DNA of 64,000 nucleotides from Mangrovimicrobium sp033283325 (GTDB taxonomy: Bacteria; Pseudomonadota; Gammaproteobacteria; Pseudomonadales; Halieaceae): the NCBI GenBank assembly GCA_033283325.1, contig JAWMQO010000001.1:496001-560000 (forward strand), written 5' to 3'. A model generated the notes under the pieces. The model saw nothing but the letters and a program-made list of their open reading frames with translations. It was not told the DNA's origin and did no database searches. Of the stretch, positions 18,653 to 27,058 are shown piece after piece; within the stretch, counting starts at the first letter, position 1, and the number at the start of each line of letters is the position of its first letter. Both the position numbers and the translations under genes were made by a program.

Positions 18653-20009
18653 CCGGCAGCGGACGCCCCAGGGTCGTCCGCAAGCGCCACATCACCAGCA
18701 CCATCGCCAGGCAGATCCCGGCGATCAGTGCACCCCAGATGGCCGCCGTACCTTCCGCCGGGGACATCTCCGAACCCAGGCCCACCCACCAGGCCAGCGG
18801 CAGCGACAGGCACCAGTAGGAGAGGCAGGTGACGACGAAGGGGAAGCGGGTATCGCGAAAGGCGCGCAGGCAGAAGGAGCCGCCGATCTGCAGGGAGTCG
18901 ATGATAATGAATAGCGCCGCGAGGCGGATAAGGCTGACGGCAATTGCGTGGATATCCCGGTCGCTGGTATAGACGCCGACCAGTGGGCCGGGGAGGCTGA
19001 GCAGGACCAGGGTGGCGCTGAGGGCCACCAGGATGGTAAGTGACATCCCGGTGCGCACTGCCAGCTGTACCGACGCGGCGCGCCCGCTGCCGATGGCGTG
19101 TCCCACCCGGGTCGACATGGCGGAACCGACCGCCGCCATCGGCATGTACATGACATCCCAGAGGTTGATCGCTACCTGGTGGGCGGCCATCGCATTGTTG
19201 CCCAGCGTGGCGATCATCAGCCCGATGACCGAGAACACTCCGATTTCGAGGAAGAAGGACAGGCCGATGGGCAGTCCCAGCCGGACGATCTCCCGCAGCA
19301 CCTGCCAGTCGGGGGCGACCGGGCGCAGGGGTGGCAGGTAGCGGCGAATGGCGGGCACCACCGCGTTGTAGGCCGCCATCAGGATGACGCCGAGCCACAT
19401 GCAGATCGCCGTGGCAATGCCGCAGCCGGCGGCGCCCAGTTCGGGCATGCCCCAGTGGCCGAACATGAAGGCGTAGTTGAGGGGGATATTGGCGCAAAAG
19501 CCGATGATGCTGGCGATCATGTAGGGCTTCATCAGGCCCAGGCCCTGGTTGTGGCAGCGCAGGGCCTGGAAAATGGCCGAGGCGGGCAGCCCCCAGGCCA
19601 CCGCCTGCAGGTAGAACAGGCTCTTGTCGCGGGTGCTCGGGGCGAGACCCAGGGCATCCAGGACCGGGGCTGCGAAGAAGCACGCGGGGCCGATGACAAC
19701 ACCCACCAGCAGGGCCAGCCACAGGGCCTGGGGCAGGCTCTCGCGAATCTCCCGGATTTTTCCTGCGCCGAAGGCCTGGGCGACGATGACCGAGGTCGCC
19801 ATCATCACGCCGAGGCCGAAGAGAAACAGCGGCAGCCAGATGTTGTAGCCGATGGCTACCGCCGCGAGTTCCTCCGAGCCGTAGCGCCCGGCCATGATGG
19901 TGTCCACCACCCCGGTACCGATCTGCGCCAACTGGGCGATCGCCGTCGGCCAGGCGATGGCGAAGAGGGCGCGGGCTTCCCCCCGGTAGTCCTGCCAGGA
20001 TATCAACAT
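18603..20009 (-). CDS. MATE-family multidrug/cation antiporter (NorM-like)
   Basis: A 468-residue inner-membrane protein with about 12 transmembrane segments arranged as two similar halves. MATE features include the N-terminal IAWPTAIAQLAQIGTGVVDTIMAGRYG, the matching PIGLSFFLEIGVF segment at the start of the second half, and NNAMAAHQVAINLW. MATE proteins export drugs or cationic compounds using Na+ or H+ gradients; the substrate cannot be told. The short hydrophilic tail lies in the 50-base antisense overlap with moeB. No neighbouring regulator is evident. Confidence 0.92.
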   Translation of the reverse strand: MLISWQDYRGEARALFAIAWPTAIAQLAQIGTGVVDTIMAGRYGSEELAAVAIGYNIWLPLFLFGLGVMMATSVIVAQAFGAGKIREIRESLPQALWLALLVGVVIGPACFFAAPVLDALGLAPSTRDKSLFYLQAVAWGLPASAIFQALRCHNQGLGLMKPYMIASIIGFCANIPLNYAFMFGHWGMPELGAAGCGIATAICMWLGVILMAAYNAVVPAIRRYLPPLRPVAPDWQVLREIVRLGLPIGLSFFLEIGVFSVIGLMIATLGNNAMAAHQVAINLWDVMYMPMAAVGSAMSTRVGHAIGSGRAASVQLAVRTGMSLTILVALSATLVLLSLPGPLVGVYTSDRDIHAIAVSLIRLAALFIIIDSLQIGGSFCLRAFRDTRFPFVVTCLSYWCLSLPLAWWVGLGSEMSPAEGTAAIWGALIAGICLAMVLVMWRLRTTLGRPLPVNGDAGERSQDSPDAA

Positions 20010-20110
20010 GGGCCGCTACGCCCGCCGTTAAGGGCGGAGCACTTGCCCCGGTGAAACCTTTTGAGCCAATCTACTGTCACAGAAACAACTTGCCTGCAGG
20101 AAAGCGAAGG

Positions 20111-20701
20111 ATGGAAGCGATCGCCCGCTCTTATTACTCGATACACCACGCGCTTGTTCCGCGATTGCGGCGGCTGGACGGCCTGCCGGCGCTGGCGATG
20201 CGATTGTACCTTGTCCCGGTGTTCTGGATGGCCGGAACCCGAAAAATTTCCTCCATCGACAGCACCATCGAGTGGTTCGGCAATCCCGACTGGGGCCTGG
20301 GCCTGCCCGCGCCGGAACTGCTGGCCCACCTCGCTGCCTACACCGAGGTCATCGGCGCCATGCTCCTGTTCCTCGGCCTGGCCACGCGCTGGATCTGCAT
20401 TCCCCTGATCGCCACCATGCTGGTGGCCATCTTCGCGGTGCACTGGGACCACGGCTGGGCCGCCATCGCCGACTCCGGCGCCAGCGAGGTGGCAGTGCGC
20501 CTGGGCGCCGCCAAGGACCTCCTGCGCGAGCATGGCAATTACAGCTGGCTGACGGAGAAGGGCAACTTCGTCATCCTCAACAACGGTATCGAGTTCGCCG
20601 TCACTTACCTGATCATGTTGCTGGCGCTCCTGTTCAGTGGCGGCGGGCGTTATGTGAGCGTGGATTACTACCTGGCTCGGCTGTACGGTGGGAGAGCTTG
20701 A
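20111..20701 (+). CDS. DoxX-family membrane protein
   Basis: A 196-residue protein with four hydrophobic segments typical of DoxX/DoxD. The first is around ALAMRLYLVPVFWMAGTRKI, then AYTEVIGAMLLFLGLATRW, IPLIATMLVAIFAV, and a C-terminal VTYLIMLLALLF. The R-x-F-x-AGxxKI pattern is the family's hallmark. ATG 20111 is chosen for the AGGAA ribosome site upstream; the frame extends back to 20051 without support. DoxX proteins are inner-membrane proteins linked to redox stress or respiration, with unclear biochemistry. It is divergent from the MATE gene. Confidence 0.85.
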   Translation: MEAIARSYYSIHHALVPRLRRLDGLPALAMRLYLVPVFWMAGTRKISSIDSTIEWFGNPDWGLGLPAPELLAHLAAYTEVIGAMLLFLGLATRWICIPLIATMLVAIFAVHWDHGWAAIADSGASEVAVRLGAAKDLLREHGNYSWLTEKGNFVILNNGIEFAVTYLIMLLALLFSGGGRYVSVDYYLARLYGGRA

Positions 20702-20779
20702 GGGAGAGCGCGAAAAAAGCCGGAGTTCTACCTCGTACACCTTCGCACCAATAGCCGGAATTATCCGACCATTGACAGG

Positions 20780-20808
20780 GCGACATTCGTCCCCCAAACG
20801 GCTACACT
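20780..20808 (+). promoter_or_regulatory. Candidate promoter for rhlB-type helicase gene
   Basis: TACACT at 20803-20808 is a plausible -10 with a weak GCGACA -35 17 bases upstream. A better TTGACA at 20772 is 25 bases away, too far for a normal spacer. The helicase start is 33 bases downstream. Confidence 0.3.
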
Positions 20809-20840
20809 AGCGCGTTTTTCGAGCAGTACAGGATTCGACC

Positions 20841-22235
20841 TTGATCAAGAGCCTCGTCGGGCGCCTGGCCGGCAAGCGTGAAACCCCCGCAGAACCCGCC
20901 ACCAAGCCAGCACCCAGGAAAGAGCAACAGCCCGCGCCGCCAGCTGAAAAAGCCGCCGCGCCCCAGCAGCCAAAACGCAGTGCCAGCGGCGCCAAGCGTC
21001 GGCGCCGCAAGCCCAAGTCCCCCTCCACGCAATCGGCGCCCTGGAGCATCGACCAGTTCGCGGTCGAGCCGGAGGAGGGCAAGAGCCGCTTTCATGACCT
21101 CGGCCTGCGCGACGAACTGATGCACGGCATTGCCGACCTGGGCTTCAAATACTGCTCGCCGATCCAGGCGCAGGTACTGCCGCATACGCTGCAGGGCCAC
21201 GATGCGATTGGCAAGGCGCAGACGGGTACCGGCAAGACCGCGGCCTTCCTCATCACCATTTTCAATGACCTGCTCTGCAATCCCGTGGAAGGGGAGCGCT
21301 TTATCGGCGAGCCGCGGGCGCTGGTTATTGCGCCTACCCGGGAACTGGTGATGCAGATCGCGGAGGACGCCAAGGACCTCAGCAAGCACACCGGGCTCAA
21401 GGTCGTCACCCTGATCGGTGGCATGGATTACCAGAAGCAGTTGAACCGCCTGCAGGGGGATATCGTCGATCTCGTTGTCGCGACTCCCGGCCGCCTGATC
21501 GATTTCATGACCCGGCGCGACCTGTTCCTCGACCATGTGGAAGTGCTGGTGCTGGACGAGGCCGACCGCATGCTGGACATGGGCTTCATTCCCCAGGTCA
21601 AGCGCATCGTGCGCGCGGTGCCGCGCAAGGAAAACCGGCAGACGCTGCTGTTCTCCGCGACCTTTACCCAGGACATTCTCAACCTCTCCTCACAGTGGAC
21701 CTACGAGCCGGTCACGGTGGAGATCGAGCCGGAACACGTGGCTACCGATTCGGTGGACCAGAAGGTCTATATGGTCAGTGCCCACGATCGCTTCCGGGTG
21801 CTGAACAACCTGCTTCGCCAGGACAACGTCAGCAGCGTGATCGTCTTCGCCAATCGTCGCGACCAGGTGCGCCGCCTGCACGAGCGCCTGCGCAAGGCGG
21901 GTGTGACCTGTGGCATCCTCTCCGGGGAAATTCCCCAGGCCAAGCGCACCCGTACGCTGGAACAGTTCAAGCAGGGCGATATCAAGGTGCTGGTAGCCAC
22001 GGACGTGGCGGGACGGGGCATTCACGTTGACGGTATCAGCCACGTGGTGAACTACAACCTGCCGGAGGACCCCGAGGACTACGTCCACCGGATCGGCCGT
22101 ACCGGCCGGGCCGGCGCCAGCGGAACCTCCATCAGCTTTGCCAGCGAGGACGACGCCTTCCTGCTGCCGGATCTCGAAGCCCTGCTGGGCGAGCCCCTGG
22201 TGTGTACTCATCCACCGGAAGAACTGCTGGCCTGA
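20841..22235 (+). CDS. rhlB: DEAD-box ATP-dependent RNA helicase (RhlB-like)
   Basis: A 464-residue helicase with a basic, Pro/Ala/Lys-rich N-terminal extension (about 70 residues) and the complete DEAD-box core. It shows the Q motif region, AQTGTGKT (motif I), PTRELV (Ia), TPGR (Ib), LDEADRML (II), SAT (III), VATDVAGRGIHV (V) and HRIGRTGRAG (VI). The order and RhlB-like core suggest a role in RNA unwinding and decay; assignment against RhlE is by overall resemblance. The start is TTG at 20841 with AGGA upstream; no earlier ATG exists before the conserved core. Confidence 0.88.
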   Translation: MIKSLVGRLAGKRETPAEPATKPAPRKEQQPAPPAEKAAAPQQPKRSASGAKRRRRKPKSPSTQSAPWSIDQFAVEPEEGKSRFHDLGLRDELMHGIADLGFKYCSPIQAQVLPHTLQGHDAIGKAQTGTGKTAAFLITIFNDLLCNPVEGERFIGEPRALVIAPTRELVMQIAEDAKDLSKHTGLKVVTLIGGMDYQKQLNRLQGDIVDLVVATPGRLIDFMTRRDLFLDHVEVLVLDEADRMLDMGFIPQVKRIVRAVPRKENRQTLLFSATFTQDILNLSSQWTYEPVTVEIEPEHVATDSVDQKVYMVSAHDRFRVLNNLLRQDNVSSVIVFANRRDQVRRLHERLRKAGVTCGILSGEIPQAKRTRTLEQFKQGDIKVLVATDVAGRGIHVDGISHVVNYNLPEDPEDYVHRIGRTGRAGASGTSISFASEDDAFLLPDLEALLGEPLVCTHPPEELLA

Positions 22236-22305
22236 GTAGAGTCTGGCGCTTTCGGCCTGCTTGTGGCCTGGCATCGTCCACTCCGGGGGGCGATGCCCCG
22301 TTAAG

Positions 22306-23073
22306 CTACCGACCGCGTGCCAAGGGCCTCATGGCAGTATCGCGGGGGCTTAACTCACGGCACCACAGCAGGGTCGCGCCCACCACCGCGGCTGGCACCA
22401 CGAAAAAATTGACCACCGGAATCCCGGTGCACAGCGCCACCAGCCCACCAAAGCCGAGGCTCGACAGGCGCCGGCTGCGCACCGCTTCCTTGACCTCGCC
22501 GAAGTCCAGCTGGTGGTTGTCCATGGGGTAATCGACGAACTGGATCGACATCATCCACGCGCCGAGCAGGAACCAGAGAAAAGGCGCCGCGGCATTGATG
22601 ACCGGGATGAAACTCACCAGCAGCACGAAGACCGCCATCGGCAGGTAGTAGATAAATTTCTTCAACTCGCGGACCATGCTGCGCGGCAGCATCATCAGCG
22701 CCGCACCGAGGCCTTCCAGGGCGGGCACTTCCCGCCCCGTCACCAGTTCCTCCGCCTTCTCCGCCAGCAGACCATTGAAGGGCGAGGCGATCAGCAGGGC
22801 CACCGCGGTGAACAGGTAGCCGGTGGCGAGGCTGAGGGTCAGGCCCACCAGCGGCCAGAGAATCCATTCGATGAAACCCAGCCAGTCGGGGATGCCCGCC
22901 AGCCAGGCGTTCATGAGATCGGTGAGGTAGCTGAGGGTGTAGAAAATCAGCGAGCCGAAGATCAGGATGTTGATCGCCAGCGGCACCATGACAAAGAGGC
23001 GCAGGGAAGGGTGGGTGAGCAGTTTCGCGCCTTCAACGAGATAGCCGGCGCCGGCGACAAAATTACCCCTCAA
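22306..23073 (-). CDS. cysZ: Sulfate transporter CysZ-like (EI24 domain) membrane protein
   Basis: A 255-residue protein matching CysZ along its whole length. Features are GAKLLTHPSLRLFV near the N-terminus, the hydrophobic PDWLGFIEWILWPL, ASPFNGLLAEKAEELVTG, FIYYLPMAVFVLL and the signature WMMSIQFVDYPMDNH. It is a sulfate permease feeding cysteine synthesis. The start is most likely TTG 23073, placed 1 base after the TGA of the upstream Cys-rich gene and preceded by GAGGGG; a longer in-frame extension runs through the upstream gene and lacks family similarity. This start gives the usual family length. Confidence 0.9.
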   Translation of the reverse strand: MRGNFVAGAGYLVEGAKLLTHPSLRLFVMVPLAINILIFGSLIFYTLSYLTDLMNAWLAGIPDWLGFIEWILWPLVGLTLSLATGYLFTAVALLIASPFNGLLAEKAEELVTGREVPALEGLGAALMMLPRSMVRELKKFIYYLPMAVFVLLVSFIPVINAAAPFLWFLLGAWMMSIQFVDYPMDNHQLDFGEVKEAVRSRRLSSLGFGGLVALCTGIPVVNFFVVPAAVVGATLLWCRELSPRDTAMRPLARGR

Positions 23074-23074
23074 C

Positions 23075-23293
23075 TCACAGCCCCTCGGTAACCCCCGCAC
23101 AGTCGGGGCAGACACAGCGAGCCAGCTTTTCGGCGTCAGGGAGTGCGGCGAGCGCTTCCCGCTTGACCGGATTGGAGAAGCACCAGCAGTTTTCCACCGG
23201 CTCCCCGGCGGCGACCGCACAGCGGTTTTCCGACGCGCACAGGGGGCAGCGCTCGGCGGCGGGGCGGGAAACGGCTTTATACGAGTCACTCAT
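23075..23293 (-). CDS. Cysteine-rich CWC-family small zinc protein
   Basis: A 72-residue protein with two Cys pairs and the CWC signature: CPLC near residue 16, NCWC near 35, and CVCPDC near the C-terminus. The pattern fits the Cys_rich_CWC family, small likely zinc-binding proteins of unknown role. ATG 23293 is used. It is read on the minus strand directly into cysZ, whose start is 1 base after its stop. Upstream is a 39-base divergent gap shared with the Smr gene. Confidence 0.85.
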   Translation of the reverse strand: MSDSYKAVSRPAAERCPLCASENRCAVAAGEPVENCWCFSNPVKREALAALPDAEKLARCVCPDCAGVTEGL

Positions 23294-23302
23294 AGTAATG
23301 GG

Positions 23303-23308
23303 TATAAT
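23303..23308 (+). promoter_or_regulatory. Perfect -10 hexamer for the Smr-domain gene
   Basis: TATAAT at 23303 lies 24 bases before the GTG start, giving a very short leader that contains GGAGGAA. A -35 at 17 bases is poor, so activation or an extended promoter would be needed. The same short gap must serve the divergent CWC-cysZ unit. Confidence 0.5.
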
Positions 23309-23332
23309 AGCCCATGCGGAGGAACTACACCC

Positions 23333-23944
23333 GTGAATGACGAGAAAGAAAATTTGTTCCAGGAGGCGATGTCCGGCGTGACGCCCCTGAAACGCGAGGC
23401 GCGGGTACGGCTCGACGCACGCCACAGCCAACGCGACAGCTCCCTGCAGGAGCGGCGCGAGGCGGCACAGCGCGAAACCGCGGGCGACGGCAACCCGCTG
23501 AGTGACGAGGTGCGGGAAATAGAACCTCTGGATCCCTGGTACGTGCTGGATTTCAAGCGGCCCGGGGTGCAAAACGGCGTCTACCGCCGCTTGCGGCAGG
23601 GGCGCTACCCGGCGGAAGCGCGCCTCGACCTGCACCGCATGACAGTCGCCACCGCCCGCAAGGAACTCTACGATTTTATCGCCGACTGCCACCGTTTCGG
23701 CCTGCGCAGCGTGATGATTATCCACGGCAAGGGCGAAAGCCGGGCCGACAGGGAGCGCAGTTCGATCCTCAAGGGCTGCGTCAACCAATGGCTGCCGGAG
23801 CTCGACCCGGTGCAGGCCTTCCACAGCGCCCAGCCCCAGCACGGCGGCACCGGCGCCGCCTATATCCTCCTGCGCAAGAGCGAAGCGAGCAAACAGCGCA
23901 CCCGCGAGCAGTTCACCAAGGGGCGCATGCCCGGGGATTCCTGA
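23333..23944 (+). CDS. Smr-domain endonuclease (SmrA/YdaL-like)
   Basis: A 203-residue protein with a charged N-terminus and a C-terminal Smr domain. The domain shows LDLHRMTV (LDLHG-like), the HGKG motif in MIIHGKGESR, and the terminal GGTGAAYILL strand. Smr domains, as in MutS2 C-termini, nick or cleave nucleic acids, and stand-alone SmrA/B proteins act on mRNA or DNA. GTG 23333 is preceded by GGAGGAA. It ends 4 bases from the convergent luxC-like gene. Confidence 0.9.
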   Translation: MNDEKENLFQEAMSGVTPLKREARVRLDARHSQRDSSLQERREAAQRETAGDGNPLSDEVREIEPLDPWYVLDFKRPGVQNGVYRRLRQGRYPAEARLDLHRMTVATARKELYDFIADCHRFGLRSVMIIHGKGESRADRERSSILKGCVNQWLPELDPVQAFHSAQPQHGGTGAAYILLRKSEASKQRTREQFTKGRMPGDS

Positions 23945-23948
23945 CGCT

Positions 23949-25424
23949 TCAGGCGACCAGGGAAGTCTCGCCGGCCTTGCGTTCCCAGACGGGTTTCAGG
24001 GCGGGTAAAGGCCGCTCGGTGACGATCCACTTGCACATGCGCCGAAGCGGCTCGATGCCGTCCTGCGGGCCAACCAGCCCCGGTCCGTTGAAGGCGTAGC
24101 CCAGGGAGACGAAGCGCTGGCCCCCGTAGAGGGCTGCCTTGTGGCGCACCTGTTCCATCAGTGAATCCGGAAAAACCCCGACAGTCTGGGTGTAGGCATC
24201 GACGGCGCCGAGCACTTCGTCGAGGGTATCCACCGGGACGAGGTTCACGGTTCGGTCGGCCAGGTAGTCGCGAAAATCCACGGCCTCCGGCATGTGGGAG
24301 ACGATCACCGCCCCCTCGCCCTGTTCGCCGCCGATGATGTCGTACCAGTCATCCATCAGGCGCAAGCCTTCGATATGCGACTTGAGTTCTGCATCGTAGG
24401 ACTTCGGGGTAGTGCTGAAGTCTTCCGGCAGCGCGAGGAGTTCTTCATAGACGCCCTGGCCCAGCGCCTTGAGTTGCTCGATGCCCGCGTCATCGGTGCC
24501 ACACATGACATACACGACCCGGCAGCTGGAGCAGGCGGTCTGGTTGACCGCGCCGACGTCGGCGGCTATCCGCCTGGCGGTTTCATCGAGCATCTCCCGG
24601 GAGGCGAGGGCGTCGGCCCCGACGATGCTGGCGCTGTTCTTCGGGTCCAGCGAGATGAGTTCCAGGCCGGGCTGAATGTAGCGGGTGACGTGCTTCACCG
24701 AGGCGAAGCCGCCCCAGGCGACAATCTTCTCGATGTTGTGCGGCTGGTAGATTTTCTTCTCCAGGGCCTCGTCTCCGCCGCGCCAGTAGGCCACCGCGAG
24801 GTGTTTCGTGATCGGGTGGTCCGGCGCGAACTCGCACATGGTGCGGGCGATCGCCGCCGTGGTGAAGGGATCGTTGGAGGGCACCTTGATAATGGTATCG
24901 CTGCGGGTGACCGCCCCGCGGATCAGGGTGAGCGCGCCCAGCACCGGGCCGTTGCCGGCGATGATATGCAGCGCGCGGGAGCCGTAGGCGCGAATCGAGA
25001 CCATGGACTGCTCGACCTGCTGCTCCACCCAACCCTCGAGGTACTCGATGGGAATGCTCATGTTGCACCAGCGGCGGATGCGCTCGCGGTCGAACATCGC
25101 TGGCATGTGGGTGTAAAAACCGCGCATGATGGGCTCGGTGGTCGGCGCCGTCTGCAGGCTCTGCTCGAAGGCCTGCTGGATCCAGGGGTTCTTGTCGAAG
25201 GCCAGCTTTTCCCCCAGCTCCTGCAGGAAATCCAGTATCTCCTCGAAACTGAGCTCGTAGAGATCGGCCATTGCCCCGGGGCTGCCGAGGGGAAGTTTAT
25301 CCACCAGCAGGTTCGGGTCGGGGGCGAGGAAGCTGATGTCGCCGCCGCGGCCGCCAAATTCCAGGAGATTGCTTTCTATCACTTCGCCGCGAATGACGGC
25401 CGGTGAGATGAATTGTTCGCTCAT
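23949..25424 (-). CDS. LuxC-like acyl-CoA/acyl-protein reductase
   Basis: A 491-residue protein of the LuxC fatty-acyl reductase family, which reduces activated acyl groups to aldehydes with NAD(P)H. Supported by SRALHIIAGNGPVLGALTLI (nucleotide-binding region), KVPSNDPFTTAAIA, the VPSND motif, and the catalytic-cysteine region NQTACSSC (Cys298 or Cys301). ATG 25424 with AGGA upstream is chosen over a long unsupported extension inside the upstream gene. It follows the LuxE-like gene by 14 bases. No luxAB or luxD is present, so an acyl-aldehyde, not light, is the likely product. Acyl substrate unknown. Confidence 0.88.
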   Translation of the reverse strand: MSEQFISPAVIRGEVIESNLLEFGGRGGDISFLAPDPNLLVDKLPLGSPGAMADLYELSFEEILDFLQELGEKLAFDKNPWIQQAFEQSLQTAPTTEPIMRGFYTHMPAMFDRERIRRWCNMSIPIEYLEGWVEQQVEQSMVSIRAYGSRALHIIAGNGPVLGALTLIRGAVTRSDTIIKVPSNDPFTTAAIARTMCEFAPDHPITKHLAVAYWRGGDEALEKKIYQPHNIEKIVAWGGFASVKHVTRYIQPGLELISLDPKNSASIVGADALASREMLDETARRIAADVGAVNQTACSSCRVVYVMCGTDDAGIEQLKALGQGVYEELLALPEDFSTTPKSYDAELKSHIEGLRLMDDWYDIIGGEQGEGAVIVSHMPEAVDFRDYLADRTVNLVPVDTLDEVLGAVDAYTQTVGVFPDSLMEQVRHKAALYGGQRFVSLGYAFNGPGLVGPQDGIEPLRRMCKWIVTERPLPALKPVWERKAGETSLVA

Positions 25425-25438
25425 GTTGAAGTCCTGCG

Positions 25439-26887
25439 TCAGATATCCAGGGAGATCAGGAAGTCCAGTGCTTCCGCCTGGGCGTCGGGTGTCGAGGCAC
25501 AGGTGATCTTGTCGTCGCCACCCTCGTCCGAGAAACGCGAAACAGCACACTCGATGTAGTGCGTGCTGCGGCCGCAGGGGCAGGGCGTATCCCAGTTCAC
25601 GGTCATCTTGTCGCCGGTGACGATGCCGCCCCAGGTGCCGTCGTGGGTCATGTCGAAGAAGGCGGCTCGCCCGGTCTGCACACCGCTGCGGGGGAGGGGT
25701 TGGCCGCTGTCGCGGTCGAGTACGAAGGGTGTTACCCAGGGTACGAAGTGGTAGTGGTTGTGTTCGCAGGATACGAAGAAGGTGTTCAGTTCGGTCATGC
25801 CGTAGCTCGCACACATCTTCCGCGCGCCGAAAAACTCCAGGATGACCTCGTTGACGTTCTCCGGCAGTACCATGCCCTTGGCGCCGCCGCCGCCCATGAC
25901 CACCGAGTCGGGTGAAAATACCTGGCGCACGCCGGCTTCCAGTCCCGCCTGGGCGATCTGGTAAAACATGGGGGTGGTGCCCATGGCGAAGACCTTCTGC
26001 CCTTTGAGTTGGTCCACCATCTCCTGGATAAAGGCGGCCTGCCGGGCAGGCGCCTCCCGCTGCATCGCTTCCAGTTCGCCGCGTCGCGCCAGCAGGTTCT
26101 CCGGCACGTCGAGGCGTGAGAGGTCGCCGCGGGCCTCGGCCTTGCGCAGCCGGCCCGCCAGCCACATCAGGTCGCTGCTGATCTTGTGGGAGAAGGCGGT
26201 GTGCAGGTAGCTCTCATCACCCCCGCAGAATTCCACCCCGAGGTACTTGGCGAAGCCGCCGGCAGAGCTGTGGCCGTCGCGGTACATGGGTGTCATCACG
26301 TGCAGCTTTTCCCCGAGGTCGTCGTCGCCGGGGGCCGAGCCGAAATCCTGTACCAGTTGCACCCGCAGTGCCCGGGCGGAGACGCCGTAATCGCGCTTGC
26401 TCTTCGGAAAGACCGAGAGTGTGCCGCTGGTGCCCGAAGAGGTCGCAGCGTCCAGTGGGGTCTCGTCACGCAGGCGCGTCAGCCACTCGTCGATGGATTT
26501 GCAGTCGCTCACGTCCACTGAGGAAAGATCATGCGGTGTAAGGCGGTTGAGCCAGGTGGTCAGCTGGTCGAAGCGCTGCTTCGCCAGCAGGGTCACCGGG
26601 TAGGACTTGTAGACATTGTGCTCGAACAGCAGTGCCGCTGCGGCGTTCAGGCTGTCGACAGTGTCTATGCCCTGGCTGCCGGCCAGCTTTTCCAGAACGG
26701 GAATCTGCTCCCGCCTCTGCGCCAGGCGCTGGTTGATCGCGGCGAGCTGTACCGCCTCGAATTCTTCCCGCGACGTGGAGTGGATCAGCGTCGTGGAGTT
26801 CTGGAAGTAGCTGTAGGGATCTCGTATCCACTGGTCAGCGGTGCGTTCGATGTCCGGGCCGGTGGCATAGCGGGTATTGGCAGGCAT
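25439..26887 (-). CDS. LuxE-like acyl-protein synthetase / acyl ligase
   Basis: A 482-residue adenylate-forming enzyme of the LuxE/PaaK-like type. It has the phosphate loop SSGTSGTLSVFPKSKRD near residue 155, MGGGGAKGM, the YGMTELN motif, and a C-terminal CPCGR segment. LuxE activates fatty acids as acyl-AMP and passes them to LuxC. The start ATG 26887 is preceded by an excellent AGGAGGTGA ribosome site; the in-frame region upstream to 27343 is not similar to anything and crosses the TetR gene. Organised with luxC-like in one unit divergent from a TetR gene, which is a likely regulator. Function beyond acyl activation is not known. Confidence 0.87.
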   Translation of the reverse strand: MPANTRYATGPDIERTADQWIRDPYSYFQNSTTLIHSTSREEFEAVQLAAINQRLAQRREQIPVLEKLAGSQGIDTVDSLNAAAALLFEHNVYKSYPVTLLAKQRFDQLTTWLNRLTPHDLSSVDVSDCKSIDEWLTRLRDETPLDAATSSGTSGTLSVFPKSKRDYGVSARALRVQLVQDFGSAPGDDDLGEKLHVMTPMYRDGHSSAGGFAKYLGVEFCGGDESYLHTAFSHKISSDLMWLAGRLRKAEARGDLSRLDVPENLLARRGELEAMQREAPARQAAFIQEMVDQLKGQKVFAMGTTPMFYQIAQAGLEAGVRQVFSPDSVVMGGGGAKGMVLPENVNEVILEFFGARKMCASYGMTELNTFFVSCEHNHYHFVPWVTPFVLDRDSGQPLPRSGVQTGRAAFFDMTHDGTWGGIVTGDKMTVNWDTPCPCGRSTHYIECAVSRFSDEGGDDKITCASTPDAQAEALDFLISLDI

Positions 26888-26981
26888 TGGGTCACCTCCT
26901 GGTGGGGCTGGCATGCTGCAGCTTGTTATAGTGATACTGGTGTGCCGGGAATTGAGCTTAGCCAAGCCCGCTGCTAAAATC

Positions 26982-26993
26982 AACCAAGTGGTT
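26982..26993. promoter_or_regulatory. Candidate TetR operator (AACCA-AG-TGGTT)
   Basis: A 12-base palindrome AACCAAGTGGTT lies in the 171-base gap between the divergent LuxE-like and TetR genes. Size and placement suit a TetR-family repressor controlling both. Confidence 0.4.
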
Positions 26994-27058
26994 AGTTTGC
27001 TGTTGCTTGTCATTCCAGCGGACGCAAACTGCATGACACCAGTAGAAGGGACCAGGGA

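Noticed and set aside
22270..22297. Hairpin GGCATCG/CGATGCC between rhlB and cysZ as terminator
   Set aside because: Only 7 bp with a 14-base loop and no T tract; too weak to annotate.
23949..26887. Bioluminescence operon
   Set aside because: Although LuxC and LuxE relatives are present, no LuxA, LuxB or LuxD is found nearby; the LLM protein at 50720 is far away and belongs to another subgroup.
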